NCBI GenBank assembly: GCA_964036275.1
Contig: OZ038434.1
Coordinates: 10,745,060-10,809,059 of the forward strand
DNA length: 64,000 bases
Reading direction: 5' to 3'
Source: Litoditis marina
Taxonomy: Eukaryota; Nematoda; Chromadorea; Rhabditida; Rhabditidae
In this document: in pieces, positions 26,601 to 37,900 of the stretch
Numbering within the stretch: the first letter of the stretch is position 1
Layout: each line of letters opens with the position of its first letter
Notes under the pieces: generated by a model
Databases searched by the model: none
Told to the model about the DNA's origin: nothing
The model's input: the letters and a program-made list of their open reading frames with translations, nothing else
Translations under genes and position numbers: made by a program

Positions 26601-29600
26601 GTTTTCGAAAACCGAAAACTAGTAAAATAGTATTTGCTAGTGAATCTTTCCCGTGTAACACAAAAATTGCCCCTCTCTAACATATTTGAAACTTTTATCA
26701 CGGAATTTTTGATTGTAGGCTCTCCAATACTAACTATACATACTGTAGTCATCATCCTGCTAAAATTCGCTATATCAAGTTAAAATGTTTTGTTGAAACA
26801 TCTCATGTTTGGACAAACTCCTCGAAGGCTGGTTATCACTTCTGCTCAATAATCGCGTGTGCGTCAGCCGTCTATATTGCGTTTTGCTAACGCCTAGAGC
26901 ATATTGAATATGAAGTATTTAGAACCAAATTGGGTTATGTACCACTCCCAGCTAAACGCAATTGGAAAATAGAAACTGGCTCGGCCACATTGTCGCTACC
27001 AACTTCCTTTTATATGAACTCTACTACATTGGAAATGTTTTCTAGATACGAGGTTCTCTCACTGTAATAGTACACGTTTCCGAAGTTTTTAGCAACAAAA
27101 ATTAGTTAGTTTTGTGGATTTTACACTACTGTTTGAAAAAACTCAACGTTTCCCAGGCCCAATAATATATTTTGAGTTTGGTTAGATCACCATGTTTTGA
27201 GTAACCAAAAATCAGGTTCCCCATAACCTTTAAGTCCTTGCAAAGTGTTGTTTACTAGCTTAAATATAGATATATGAATATAATGCTAGTTTTGAACCGG
27301 AAGTCTGGGAGGTAGTTGCCGTTCTCATGCTTCGCTTGACTTAGCCGGTGTCATAGCCAATAATCTGCAAATCCATGTCAAAACTATTATACTGCCTTTT
27401 TACCAATCAAGAATCAATTCCTAAAACATTGAACTTTCTATACAACCTTTCAACAGAGCTGAGAAAAACTTGTACGCAACCATGTACTTTTTCAGCGAAC
27501 CAGTATTGTTTGGATAAATCTACTTTATGCTCAGTTGCTAACTTTGGGCGTCGAACCAATTCAACAATAATCAACAACAAAAACAATTATAATTGCCCGG
27601 AAGTGGTCGTGAACGAACTTATGAAAACAGGGAAGAATTATTTCCTTCAACAGGCCAAATTCAGATGTCGCTCAGCTCAATTGATAGTACTTATCACTTC
27701 TACGTGAAGTACGTGATTAAATCTACGTGAGGGGGGGGGGGGTGGTTACCACAACATGATTTTTGACATTATGGGGAGCGCATTCATTTTTCATAAACCG
27801 ACCAGACTTTGTGCGTTAGCATATCTGAGAAGCGACCACGCTAGATTTGGCAGTCTGGAAATATAGTCACTTTTGGAGTGTAAACACAATATTGATAAGT
27901 TTTGCTGTCTTTTAATTATACATAGGCTATTATCATAAACACCCTCTTTTTTTTACCTTTTTTACAAACATAGGAAAACATAGAGCTAAGTAGAGTATGA
28001 ATGTAGAGAACATCTGCTTGAAATGATGAGGAACCATAAATAGCACAATTGATGTTTTTATTGACATTGTTGTTTTCCCTCATATGTTGTGCTAGAAGCC
28101 TAGAAGTAAAATGACCAGTCACGTAACGTTCAAATTCTAATAAGGAATCGTGCACTTCGTCATTGCACGTTTCTGAGTTCTGCTGTGTTTAACATTTTTC
28201 ACGTGACTGTGCAATTGGCTAGCAGTGTACTTTGTCTTGTTTGCTAGTTTTTTTTGAGATCGATCAGATCTCAGACTGCAAGTATCTGAATAGAAATTTT
28301 ACCCTTTTGTACATTCAGGGTTACGTCCGCTAAGGTTTTTGAACGGCTCGCTCTTGGACATGTAATTAAGTGTTACAAAAAACGTCTGCTATAAAATAAT
28401 TACCGAATGACCATAGCTCAACGTACTATTCTAATTATGTCGCACTGACTAATTGCTTGGTTTGGGTTTTCTTTATGATCTATAACTATACTTTCTCGTT
28501 TGACTAAACTTTCAATATGAATACTTTTGTGTTGAGTTTTTTGTATCAAAGAACGGCGTTTCTATTCACGAACTAAAACCTAAAAGAAAAATAATAAACA
28601 TGTAAAATAAGATTTCATTGTTTTCCATTACCTGACCTCTGTCACCTGTGTTAAACATGATAACCGTAATATTTTACGTGATATATTTGGCATTCAAGCT
28701 GAATGTAATACTAATATCCTGCTACACGTTTACACATGGTCTTTGAATAATAGTTTTCAGAACTATTTATAGTTTAACTTTTAGACATTTTTGTTCTGAA
28801 AGTATGATATTTGTTCGTTTTCAGCCCGAGGAACGTTATCGTATCGAGCACTCGGGTGGGTTCGTGAGCTGCGAAGACGGGACCCCTCGAATACAAGGAA
28901 TACTCGCTGTATCTAGGTGAGAACATCTTTTAACTACTAATAGAACAGAATAGAATTTCATTCGGGATTGAACACTTGATTTTCCACATAACATAATATG
29001 GCACTCCAAAAAAGGATATGGAGTTGAAAGTTGAGAAGAAAACTATTATGGCTACCTTGTTATGCGCAGCGCACCTACATTTACAAGCAGTTCAACAGTG
29101 CTGGACGACTTTTTTTTTCTCAGGATCGTTTAGATTGTGTAAATCACATGAATAGAGATTAATTTCGATCTACGAACCTACCATTAACTCTAACTAAAAT
29201 CAAAGCAAACCTAGCCGAAACTGCTGTTTCAACCAGAAGAAACTCACATACTACAGCTACAGTCATTCTGCCTAGACCGTTAGGAAACAACCACTACCTT
29301 CAGAAGTATAGGTTCTGCTCCAATCACAAAAATTGAAATGAACAAGACAATAATACTATAATTTTTCCATGAATGAAACCCTTTTATATATATAACCTGA
29401 GATCTCGCTAGAAACATATTTTGGAAAAGATGACGATTTCGAAAAGTCCCACTCGACATGAGAATATTTTCTTGTTCTTATTGCCATAATTTGGTCAAGT
29501 CTCTCGTGCAGGGTAGATATCAATCAGTGGCCATCCGCAAATCGCATAATCTCTCTCTTGTCTCAAGCTCAACCTCCCATGTTCTTCAATTATGCTAATG

Positions 29601-32600
29601 CAACCTCACTTTTCGTTTTTTCTTTTTAAGAACACAAAATTCCCCTGTTTTCATTTTTCCTAGATATGTATTGACAATTTTACGTGTTAAATAGACAGTT
29701 TTACATCATGAAGAAAGAAACATTACGGAATATGGGTTTGATAATTTATTTTTTCTTATTTCTGATGTGTTTCACACGCTGTACGTGTTCATGCAGTTGT
29801 ATTGATAGTTTTATCTATTGTGTTTTAGTGTTTTGCTGTAACCAACGTGAGAAATATGATGATAGAACGTGGTCTTCTGGGAATGCGGTCCCCTTAGCCA
29901 TAATCAGTGGGGCTCTCCACAATCCGCCCATCTTTTGTATTGAAGAGACATGAAGTGGGGGTTCTAGTTCTGAATGCTTTAGCCATTTTTCGGACGTAAC
30001 ATAACACAAAATATATTCATCAAACCGTGGAATTGGAAGTGAAATTAGTTTCATAGCCACCACAAAAACCTAAAGACCAAATCAAAACCAAACTGCAAAA
30101 ACAAGTGCAAGAGAGCGTGTGTTGGGCAAATTCATTTTTTTCTGGTGATTTCTGAGGCATAGATCTTGAATCTATTTCTACTGTGCCTGGGTCTTTTGTT
30201 TGATATTTGGGTTCCTAGATGGCTTCACACTTCTTTGAATCACATGGTTCAATAAATGTTCTTCTTATTTGTCCCTCCAATCTCTTTTTCGATATGTCGC
30301 TGGCTCGTTGCTCATTCCCACGCTTATAGGTGTCACATTCTTGTCTGATTGACATTTTCTTTCAACATTCGGGTCCCATTGGGCCACTCTAATAGTCCCA
30401 TCCATTCTGAACCTGGTGCTTCGAAAAGAACGCACTAGTACAAACGCACTATCACATCAGCGCGGTTGGGTTTTGCGTTCTCTAATGCTATGAAGTTGAA
30501 AACCGAGTTGTTCACCAAGGTTCGCCCCACCAATTTGGTCACTAGTTGATATCAAGTTGTGAAATTAAAGATTGGTGCACAATCGTGCACCCAAGTTCTC
30601 GATAAAAAGTCTGATCCTTGATTCACAACTTGGGTTTTCGGTGGACCTTGGTAAACAACTCGGTTTTCAACTTCAGAGATGCAAGACCTTTTGAGAAACT
30701 GGTAACCTATAACATTCTTACTAGTCGCACACTTCTGAGAAACCGCACAAAACTATAACAATGAACTATTCACCTCGTTTCTAAACACTATAGTGCAAGG
30801 CTATTTTTCGCCACTTTGGTTCGAATTCACGGAATTTTGATTATTATTTTGAAGTAGCGTGTTCGCTCGAGCAAATTTTTCCTTCTGCTAGGTCTTTTGA
30901 ACTTTTTTTTATATTGCTGTGTATTTCAGAAGTAGAGTATCAAGATGTGAAAATATAGTCAAAACGTAATGATTAACCCAATGGTTTTTTTCCCACACGA
31001 ACTCATGTATAAATAATCTGTGTTTAAACGTTGTGCTAATAACAGAGCAGAGTGAGTTGCATAAGTTCCGAGCTGGTTTATTTGAAATTTATTTTGAAAT
31101 TTAGTTTTTGGTTGGTGCATTGGTACGTTGTAAACTTGTGAGGGTTCTGGTTCGCCTAGGCTTGCCGGTCATTTCTATTAGCAGGAAACTGAATTGTTTT
31201 TTGATGGTTACTTCATTTTTCTGTTCTTTCTCCAGTAAAATGAAAACCCAAATTGCTATAGAATTGTACATACCTTTTGCCCTTTTTTGAATATTGCTGT
31301 GTACAAGACACACAAATACGTTTTGTTGATCAAATCACCTGCTTCTGGGATCTATGATACAAGAGTTCAGATCTTTATCATATTTCAGTTCCAGGAGGAA
31401 TCATTGGAAAACTTCTTTTTAATCCGATCGTCTTATTGCAGATCTTTCGGTGACACTTTCCTGAAGCGACTCGGAGTGCTAACTGCTCAGCCGGACGTCC
31501 TACGCATAGACCTCAACACGCAGCCGCTTAAGTAGGGGATGAGACGGGAAAACATCACTTTTTAGCAGTTATCCACGTTTTCCATCATAATCACTTCTAT
31601 ACGGGCGTTGGCTATGACTGAGTCATGTTCATTTCCCTGTATCTCTAGAAACACGTGTGGTCAACGTCCAGCAAAATTCAAGGATTCAAGGTTCACCACG
31701 CGCATATGCGTATTATGCTAGAAGTAAATTGGATAGTCACGTGAAGTTAGTATTCTAATGAGGCATCGTACACTTCGTCGTCGCACCTTTCTTAGTTCTA
31801 CTGTGTTCAACATGTTTCACGTGACTCTGCAGTTGACTAACATTATTCATAACTTATAAATATAAAATACTCATAAACTTGAACGGGAGCGCGATTGATA
31901 CTTTGTTCCTCGTGTACTCGACGTACTACTCATTTAGTGATTACTACTCAGTATTTTATGTATTTTACGTATTTACAGTATTCTACGTTCGAAAAGTTAA
32001 CTACTTCAGGTTTCTAATCGTGGGAACAGACGGATTCTGGGACGTTGTTTCTAACGAAGAGGCTGTGGAGTTGGCCAACTTTTATTTGAAGTAGGTTTCA
32101 CGAAATTATTCATCGTCGAAAAAAAATTAATCGTTTTCTTACATGAACTGAAAACCTCCATTGTTTTTGAACTTGTCCCAACTATATGTTTCAATCCAAG
32201 AGAAACACATGGTTTCTTTGGTTGAAAGTTTCACGTTTCTCAGTGTGCACGTTACCTCTTTGGATATGAGGGCCCCTTTTGAAAGTGAAGCCTAGTTGGT
32301 ATTTGTATTGATGTAAGAATCTAACTACAACTCTCATTATAAAAGAGAGAGATAGAGAGAGAGAGAATGAAAATAACAAAATATGAAATTTATTCAAAAA
32401 TCATAGACATGTTGTCACCGCCTACCCAGATAGTTTCTCGTTTTTGGTCGAGTGAGCAATTATGTAATTAAGATAGTTGTCTCTGCTCTGATTGAGTTCC
32501 TTTTAATTAGGTCGCACGGCAAAAAGGACTGGCATCGAATTTCCACGTATCTGGTGAAGATTGCCCTCGAGAGGAGGAGTGCCGACAACGTATCCGTCCT

Positions 32601-32619
32601 ATTCATCAAACTCGAATAG
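23681..32619 (+). CDS. PPM1L-like membrane-anchored PP2C phosphatase
   Basis: This is a metal-dependent Ser/Thr phosphatase. Exons: 23681-23948, 24210-24355, 24704-24826, 24919-24991, 25477-25610, 28825-28916, 31442-31531, 32010-32090, 32511-32619; 1116 nt, 371 aa (human PPM1L is 360). A hydrophobic segment at about 25-46 is a probable N-terminal membrane anchor, as in ER-resident PPM1L. PP2C motifs follow in order: RSYMEDR (109-115), FDGHGG with metal Asp133, VNVGDSRAVACD, LSNDHKP, RIQGILAVSRSFGD, GTDGFWD (Asp316/Asp320) and DNVSVLF (Asp361). All metal ligands expected for the family are present, so it should be active. The start ATG is 4 nt after the acceptor TTTTTCCAG. Two introns are large (25611-28824 and 28917-31441). 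By analogy with PPM1L it may act on stress-kinase or ceramide-transport pathways; that is family knowledge only. Confidence 0.92.
25611..28824. other. large phosphatase intron
   Basis: This is a 3.2-kb intron. It holds a family A element at 28099-28229, a G12 run at 27731-27742, and a sequence near 26055 resembling the TIR of the element at 47.6 kb (CACTGAGACTCTTACA). No supported nested gene was found. Confidence 0.6.
28099..28229 (+). mobile_element. MITE family A, copy 3 (diverged)
   Basis: It begins CCTAGAAGTAAAATGACC and ends GGCTAGCAGTGTA. The inner GTGCACTTCGTCATTGCAC is retained. It lies within the 3.2-kb phosphatase intron. Confidence 0.65.
30491..30675. mobile_element. inverted-repeat element (~185 bp)
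   Basis: Terminal arms of about 38 bp start TGAAGTTGAAAACCGAGTTG on the left and end with the near complement on the right. An inner segment (AAGTTGTGAA ... TTCACAACTT) gives a second pairing. It lies in the phosphatase intron 28917-31441 and has no coding frame. Confidence 0.8.
31714..31846 (+). mobile_element. MITE family A, copy 4
   Basis: It begins TATGCTAGAAGTAAATTGG and ends GACTAACATTAT. It lies in the phosphatase intron 31532-32009. Confidence 0.65.
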
Positions 32620-32639
32620 GTTCGTTTTTTTAGAACTTA

Positions 32640-33194
32640 TTTTCGTTTCTCTCGTTCTTTCTCTCTCTTTTTTCGCTTTTTCGATCTGCCATCTTTTTCG
32701 TTTTTCTCAGCTCAATGTCTGTTTCCTTTCCCTCTTCACCTCTTTTCTCTCGTTTTTCATTCTCTCACTCTTTCTCTCTCCCTACCCCGCCATCTTTCTC
32801 TCTCGACCTCCCTCTCTCTTTTTTCTTCTACAGAGCAAAGAGACTTTCCCCTCATCTTTCCATATTTCTCTCCCTATATCTCCCTTCCTCTATCTCTCCC
32901 TCCGTCCATCTCTTCCTCTTTCTATCTCTCCCTCCCTCAATTTCTCCCTCTCTCTATCTCTCCCTTTCTTTATCTCTCTCTCCCTCTCTCTATCTCTCCC
33001 TCCCTCAATCTCTCCCTCTCTCTCTATCTCTCCCTTTCTTTATCTCTCTCTCTCTCCCTCTCTCTATCTCTTCCTCCCTCAATCTCTCCCTCTCTCTATC
33101 TCTCCCTTTCTTTATCTCTCTCTCTCTCTATCTCTCCCTCTCTCTATCTCTCCCTTCCTCAATCTCTCCCTCTCTCTATCCCCCCCCCCCCCCC
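32640..33194. repeat. pyrimidine-strand microsatellite (CT-rich)
   Basis: A long C/T tract of variable CTCTCTATCTCTCCC-like units ends in a 15-base C run (33180-33194). It starts about 20 bp after the phosphatase stop codon, so it may be in the 3' UTR. Long open frames across it are artefacts of composition. Confidence 0.9.
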
Positions 33195-33493
33195 TCAGAG
33201 AGAGGCTAATCACCGTCGCAGCGAGCGTCTCGGATTATTTTGATGATGCTCGCTCCGGTGCTTTCTGCCGTCTTCTCCATTACTAGATATACTCCTCAGA
33301 TTGTCTCCTCGCAACGTCACGTGTAAAGTCACGTATGTGACCCACATCACGTGATCACGTACCCGACATCGTAAAGAAATAATCCTGTTCAAGCTGTATT
33401 CAAAACGAAAAGTCCTAAAATATACAGTCCCTGACTTTTCTTCACGTCTATTCAGCTCACCTGAACTTCATCGAACTCTAGCTGCTCTGTGAT

Positions 33494-33563
33494 GTGTTTG
33501 TAGTTTGATCTCCGTTCCAATGCATTTTTCGAATAATTCTGTGTTAGCTGATCAACTACAACT
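33494..33563. repeat. family C short palindromic element
   Basis: It is bounded by TGTTTGTAGTTTGATC and the partly matching inverted end CTGATCAACTACAACT, about 70 bp in all. Other two-ended copies lie at 34820-34877, 39624-39692 and 50409-50456. Single-ended copies lie near 13948, 19150, 21612, 23617, 40046, 51960, 55052 and 61742. Confidence 0.65.
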
Positions 33564-34819
33564 CAGCCTCCGTCAGCCTCTAATTCTGGTTCCTCGGATT
33601 TTAGTACTCTCGCGTTGATCACTAAATCCTTCACAAAGACGGATTACAACAGTATTATGTTTCTTTTTTTAGCAGCTAACTGGTCGGGTCTGCAAGAATG
33701 TCGTGAACGAGTGTCATGATCCATACTCTATCACATGGAAAAGTATAACCATTCATGGAAAACCTGGGCTATGTTTTGATTATTTTTGATACGCACTAAC
33801 AAGACCTCTTGTTCAGTTTATATTTCGCATATCTGACGCTCGATGTGTGAAAAGGTACCGCCTAAAACTGTCAAGTCCCAGAATTTATAAGATCATCTAA
33901 TTAGCGTTACCTGACGAGGTTTTTACAAAATTTTATCGATTTCTGGCACCAGTAGGTAGTTACCTACTCGTGAGGTGTTTATGAGTTTCTCATGAGAACA
34001 TGACGAGATGTTTACACGAATTGTCGAGCGTGCCAGAAAACTTTCCATATCTGGCAACTTTCAATAGAAAAATAACTTATGTTTATGTCTAGAACAGAGC
34101 AAATCTTAGCCATTTGTCCCCCACTGAACTATATAATTGCTGTCGTATACTAGCAAGGCAATACACATATACCACGGTTATTATACTACCTTCAGCTTAC
34201 CTCATTTTCATTCAGAATATCACCCATTACACATTTGGGCAATCATAAAAATATCTAACTTTTGACTAAATTATATTTATTTTGAACATATACTCTTTTA
34301 ATTCATTCATTTATAATTTTCCTAGGATACAGATTTTAGTTTGATTCAGCACGTTCTATAAGCAATATGTTGTATCAGTTTACGTTCTGAGAGAGGAACG
34401 AAATGATGCTAATTAGTGTTGCAGCGTCTCAATAATTTTCAACCTGCTCACGGTTCGCTGAGATCACTTTGAACTATTTCACAAACTTTCCGAAGTATAC
34501 GTAATTGAAATTAATGGGGATTGAGCAGAGATTTATATTTAGTCGGCAAACAAACTCTAGAACGTTTTACACCTCTTTCTCTACCTTTCTAAACAAAATT
34601 TGAGTAATCAAGGAATGGTTCCACCCTGGTTACAACTACCTGTCCATTCTTTCGAAATATGTTCTTTTCGTGTAAGTTCATCTAACATAAGGCAGTGAGC
34701 CCTCTCTGTATTTCAATATTTTCTCCTCTTCAAAACAACTTCCCATCACCATAGTTTGTGGTATACTTGTTCTGCGATTATAAACAAAACGGTACTTGTT
34801 GTACTGCTCCGATGTCGGT

Positions 34820-34877
34820 ATTGTTTGATCTCACTGCATCGCAGAAAAAGGAGATTTGTACTCTGATCAAACTACAA
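34820..34877. repeat. family C short palindromic element
   Basis: ATTGTTTGATC on the left is mirrored by GATCAAACTACAAT on the right, about 58 bp in all. It lies about 50 bp upstream of the GPCR start codon, so it is in the promoter-proximal or outron region. Confidence 0.65.
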
Positions 34878-34925
34878 TAGTATGGTAGCCCTCCATAAAC
34901 AAGTCATAACATTTCCTACAGCATC

Positions 34926-37900
34926 ATGCCGTCTAGCCACGTTCTTTGTGAGATGATACGACATAACCAATCTGTCAATTGGCAGCACATTCTCAACGAC
35001 GGCTTCCATGATGCACCCATGTCTAAACTTAACCTGGTAAGTGAGACATTTAATTATAATTATAATAATTGAATATAAATATCATGTTCAATCAACATAA
35101 AACAAGGTTCAAAATGGAAAAAAGTTCGTGATGAACGAATATAACAATCGACTGGGAAAACAACAGCAAGCAATAAAACGTGAAAGATTCATCACGAGTC
35201 ATTGAGAACTTTTCTTTTTCCTTGATTATTTGTTCTCGGTACTGCCCTAGGAATAGCAGGCTGACCTTATATTTCTTTTATCCCATTCTGAGATTGTGAC
35301 TTGCTCTTGACGCACGTAATTTATGTTGTGTTTACATATCAAATTACTAGCCACAATTTTGCATTTCCTGAACTAGATGCAGCAATATTTCAAGGTCCTG
35401 ATTTTTGGGATGTGGGATTGTGATACCTGGGGCGAAAAGTGGCATCAGTGCCTCAATTTTTCCGTTACTCAGTTCAAAAATCTGATGATATTGCGCCCAG
35501 TACAAGTTTCTGATATTATAAATGTATAATTATTTGTTTTTCTGTTTAATGTGAGAGATGTTTTCAGGTCACCTATGCCTATATTGCTCCTATAATCATC
35601 ACTTGTGGAATTGTGGGCGACGTTCTCACTGTGATCACACTAACCCATCCGTTGTTACGAAAAAGTTCTATTATTTATACGTATCTCACTCTGTTGGCCA
35701 TGACTGATTTGGTGAGTTTATTTATATGTCGTCAAAAACTAACAGAAGTTGCGACAGATCTACAGAGTAACGGCTCTTTGAGAAGTTATCAGAGAAGAAG
35801 GGATCTTGCCATCACAATTTTTTTCAAAGTTTTTCCATTATTTTGTACATACGCTTCAGCTAGTATCGCTCTACCCGTAATATCTGCATTTTCGCAACTT
35901 TTATATAAATACGATTATATATAATGTTCGACTCACGTGGAAAACTCACGTGATTGTCTGCTCGTATAAGTCTACGACAACTTCCTGCTAACCGCTTGAG
36001 TGCGTAACGGGTGCTGACGTGATTTTGTTTCTTCTACTACATGTCCTCTCAACCATGCAGTACGCAATTGTACACTGATCCTACTCAATTCACAGCAGCA
36101 GAAAAGTAACCTAACTTATTGAACTTGGAAAGACCTAAAAAATCGTTCATATATGTGGATCAGAATTCTAACTCCAACAGTTTTTCTACATTAGAGCCTG
36201 ACTGCCAATGGCAAACCCGAAGATCGCTTAAAACAACCATTTCACAAATTGGTATCACCTTCAACGTGTGCAAAAAGCCAACAAGTCAATAAAGTAACCA
36301 CACAATATTTCGTTACATGACCTACATGTTTTTGGTTAATCATTTTGGTTACATAATGAGACTATTGGTAATTGCTTGATAAGGGCGGAAACTTAACTAA
36401 TTTTTCGTTGGTCACGGAAATCAGTGACGTATTATTCTCAATAAAAATAGAGTTATGACAGCTAGTTCCTATTTATCTTTAGAGGGTGTGAATGTTTTGA
36501 CACGCTCTCATCAGTACTTTCTACACCTGATTTGGGTAATTTGAGCGAGACAGGTCAAGCGAACGTGCACTTGAGTTGCAACTTTCAAGTATGACGTGAT
36601 AGCGTCAACATGCTAACCACATTTTGGGAAGTAGAAATGTGATGGAGGAGGGGGTCTAACTTAAACGCAAGTAAAAAGTTGAACTTCAATCAAAATAAAT
36701 TGTTCCTACCCTCCGAAACGTATACAGTTTACCACAGAAAACAAATATACAATTTCAGGTCATATATTGAAGAAAAACGTATTTTGTTTTCAGTTGACCC
36801 ATTTTTCTGTTATTCCTATGATAATGTGGCTGTTGGACATAAGGGCCTGTTCATATTCTGCAGCTTTCTTCTATGCCCATATCGGATTCCCACTGGTACG
36901 TGACTTTGCGTATTTCCTTGTTGGCTCAAAACTGCAGATTGAGCTCGAACTGATATTTCGAGAATACTTATTGAACACAAAAACACAGAAATTCAAAAAT
37001 ATATAAATGAGTTTGTTAGTTTCGCATGTGCATTAACTTGTGGTGTTGAGCGTATGTAGTGAAAATATTCCACCGTACAAACACAAACAATGAATGATAT
37101 CGAAAAAGCGTCAATGAGAAAAGATCTAAAATCTTCACAATCCACTTTTCACTTGTGTTGTCGTTTTTTCTCACGTGCGCTCACGTGTTATCACACGCTT
37201 CCGATAGTTAATCTTCGGTCTTTTTGGTTTGCATTCACTTATTGTACTTTCTGCTCACGTGCGCTCACGTGCTTTCAACCTCTCGCGAAGTTTGATCTTC
37301 TGACCTCCTTGTGACGACGTCTCATGTGATTCGAGGGCGGTCGGGGGGTAATTCAGCTGTTGATTGGCCGCATCCTATATAGCCACTCGAGTCGTTTTCC
37401 ATTCTGATTGTATTCGAGACATCTCTCGTTCCATAATGGACAAAAACTCAATCTCAGTCGAGTCGCGAGGGCAATATACACCGCTTTCCACGTATCAAAA
37501 ATCAACCACTATTACAAAGTACAAAAACGGTTAATCAGTGAGTTATAAATGAGTAAAAGTGTGAGTATGAAGATTCTCAGGAAAGGGGAAAGCTTTTCTT
37601 TTTACCGTATACGGTTTACGTATAGGCACCAACCATTGTTGATACCGTATTGTCCAACTAATAAGATGCGGGGGTTAGAGAGATCTGCACACTCTTGATC
37701 TACACAGCTCTCTCGACGTTTAGCAGTGATCGAAAACCACTCCACAATAAACGATTAAGTTGTTTTCGGTATTTGTCGGTAAAATAAAACATTTTTTTCA
37801 GGCAAATGCTCTGATGGGTGCTTCGGTTTGGATAGTCGTATTTCTCACACTTTCTCAGTATATGGCCGTCTGTAGACCGTTTGCTTACGGACTGCGCTCG

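Noticed and set aside
27375..27707. 110-codon open frame with several Cys
   Set aside because: It lies inside a phosphatase intron, has no similarity or splice context, and its length is plausible by chance in 64 kb.
32561..33286. 241-codon open frame
   Set aside because: It reads through a CT microsatellite with Ser/Leu/Pro repeats, and its first part overlaps the phosphatase last exon in another frame.
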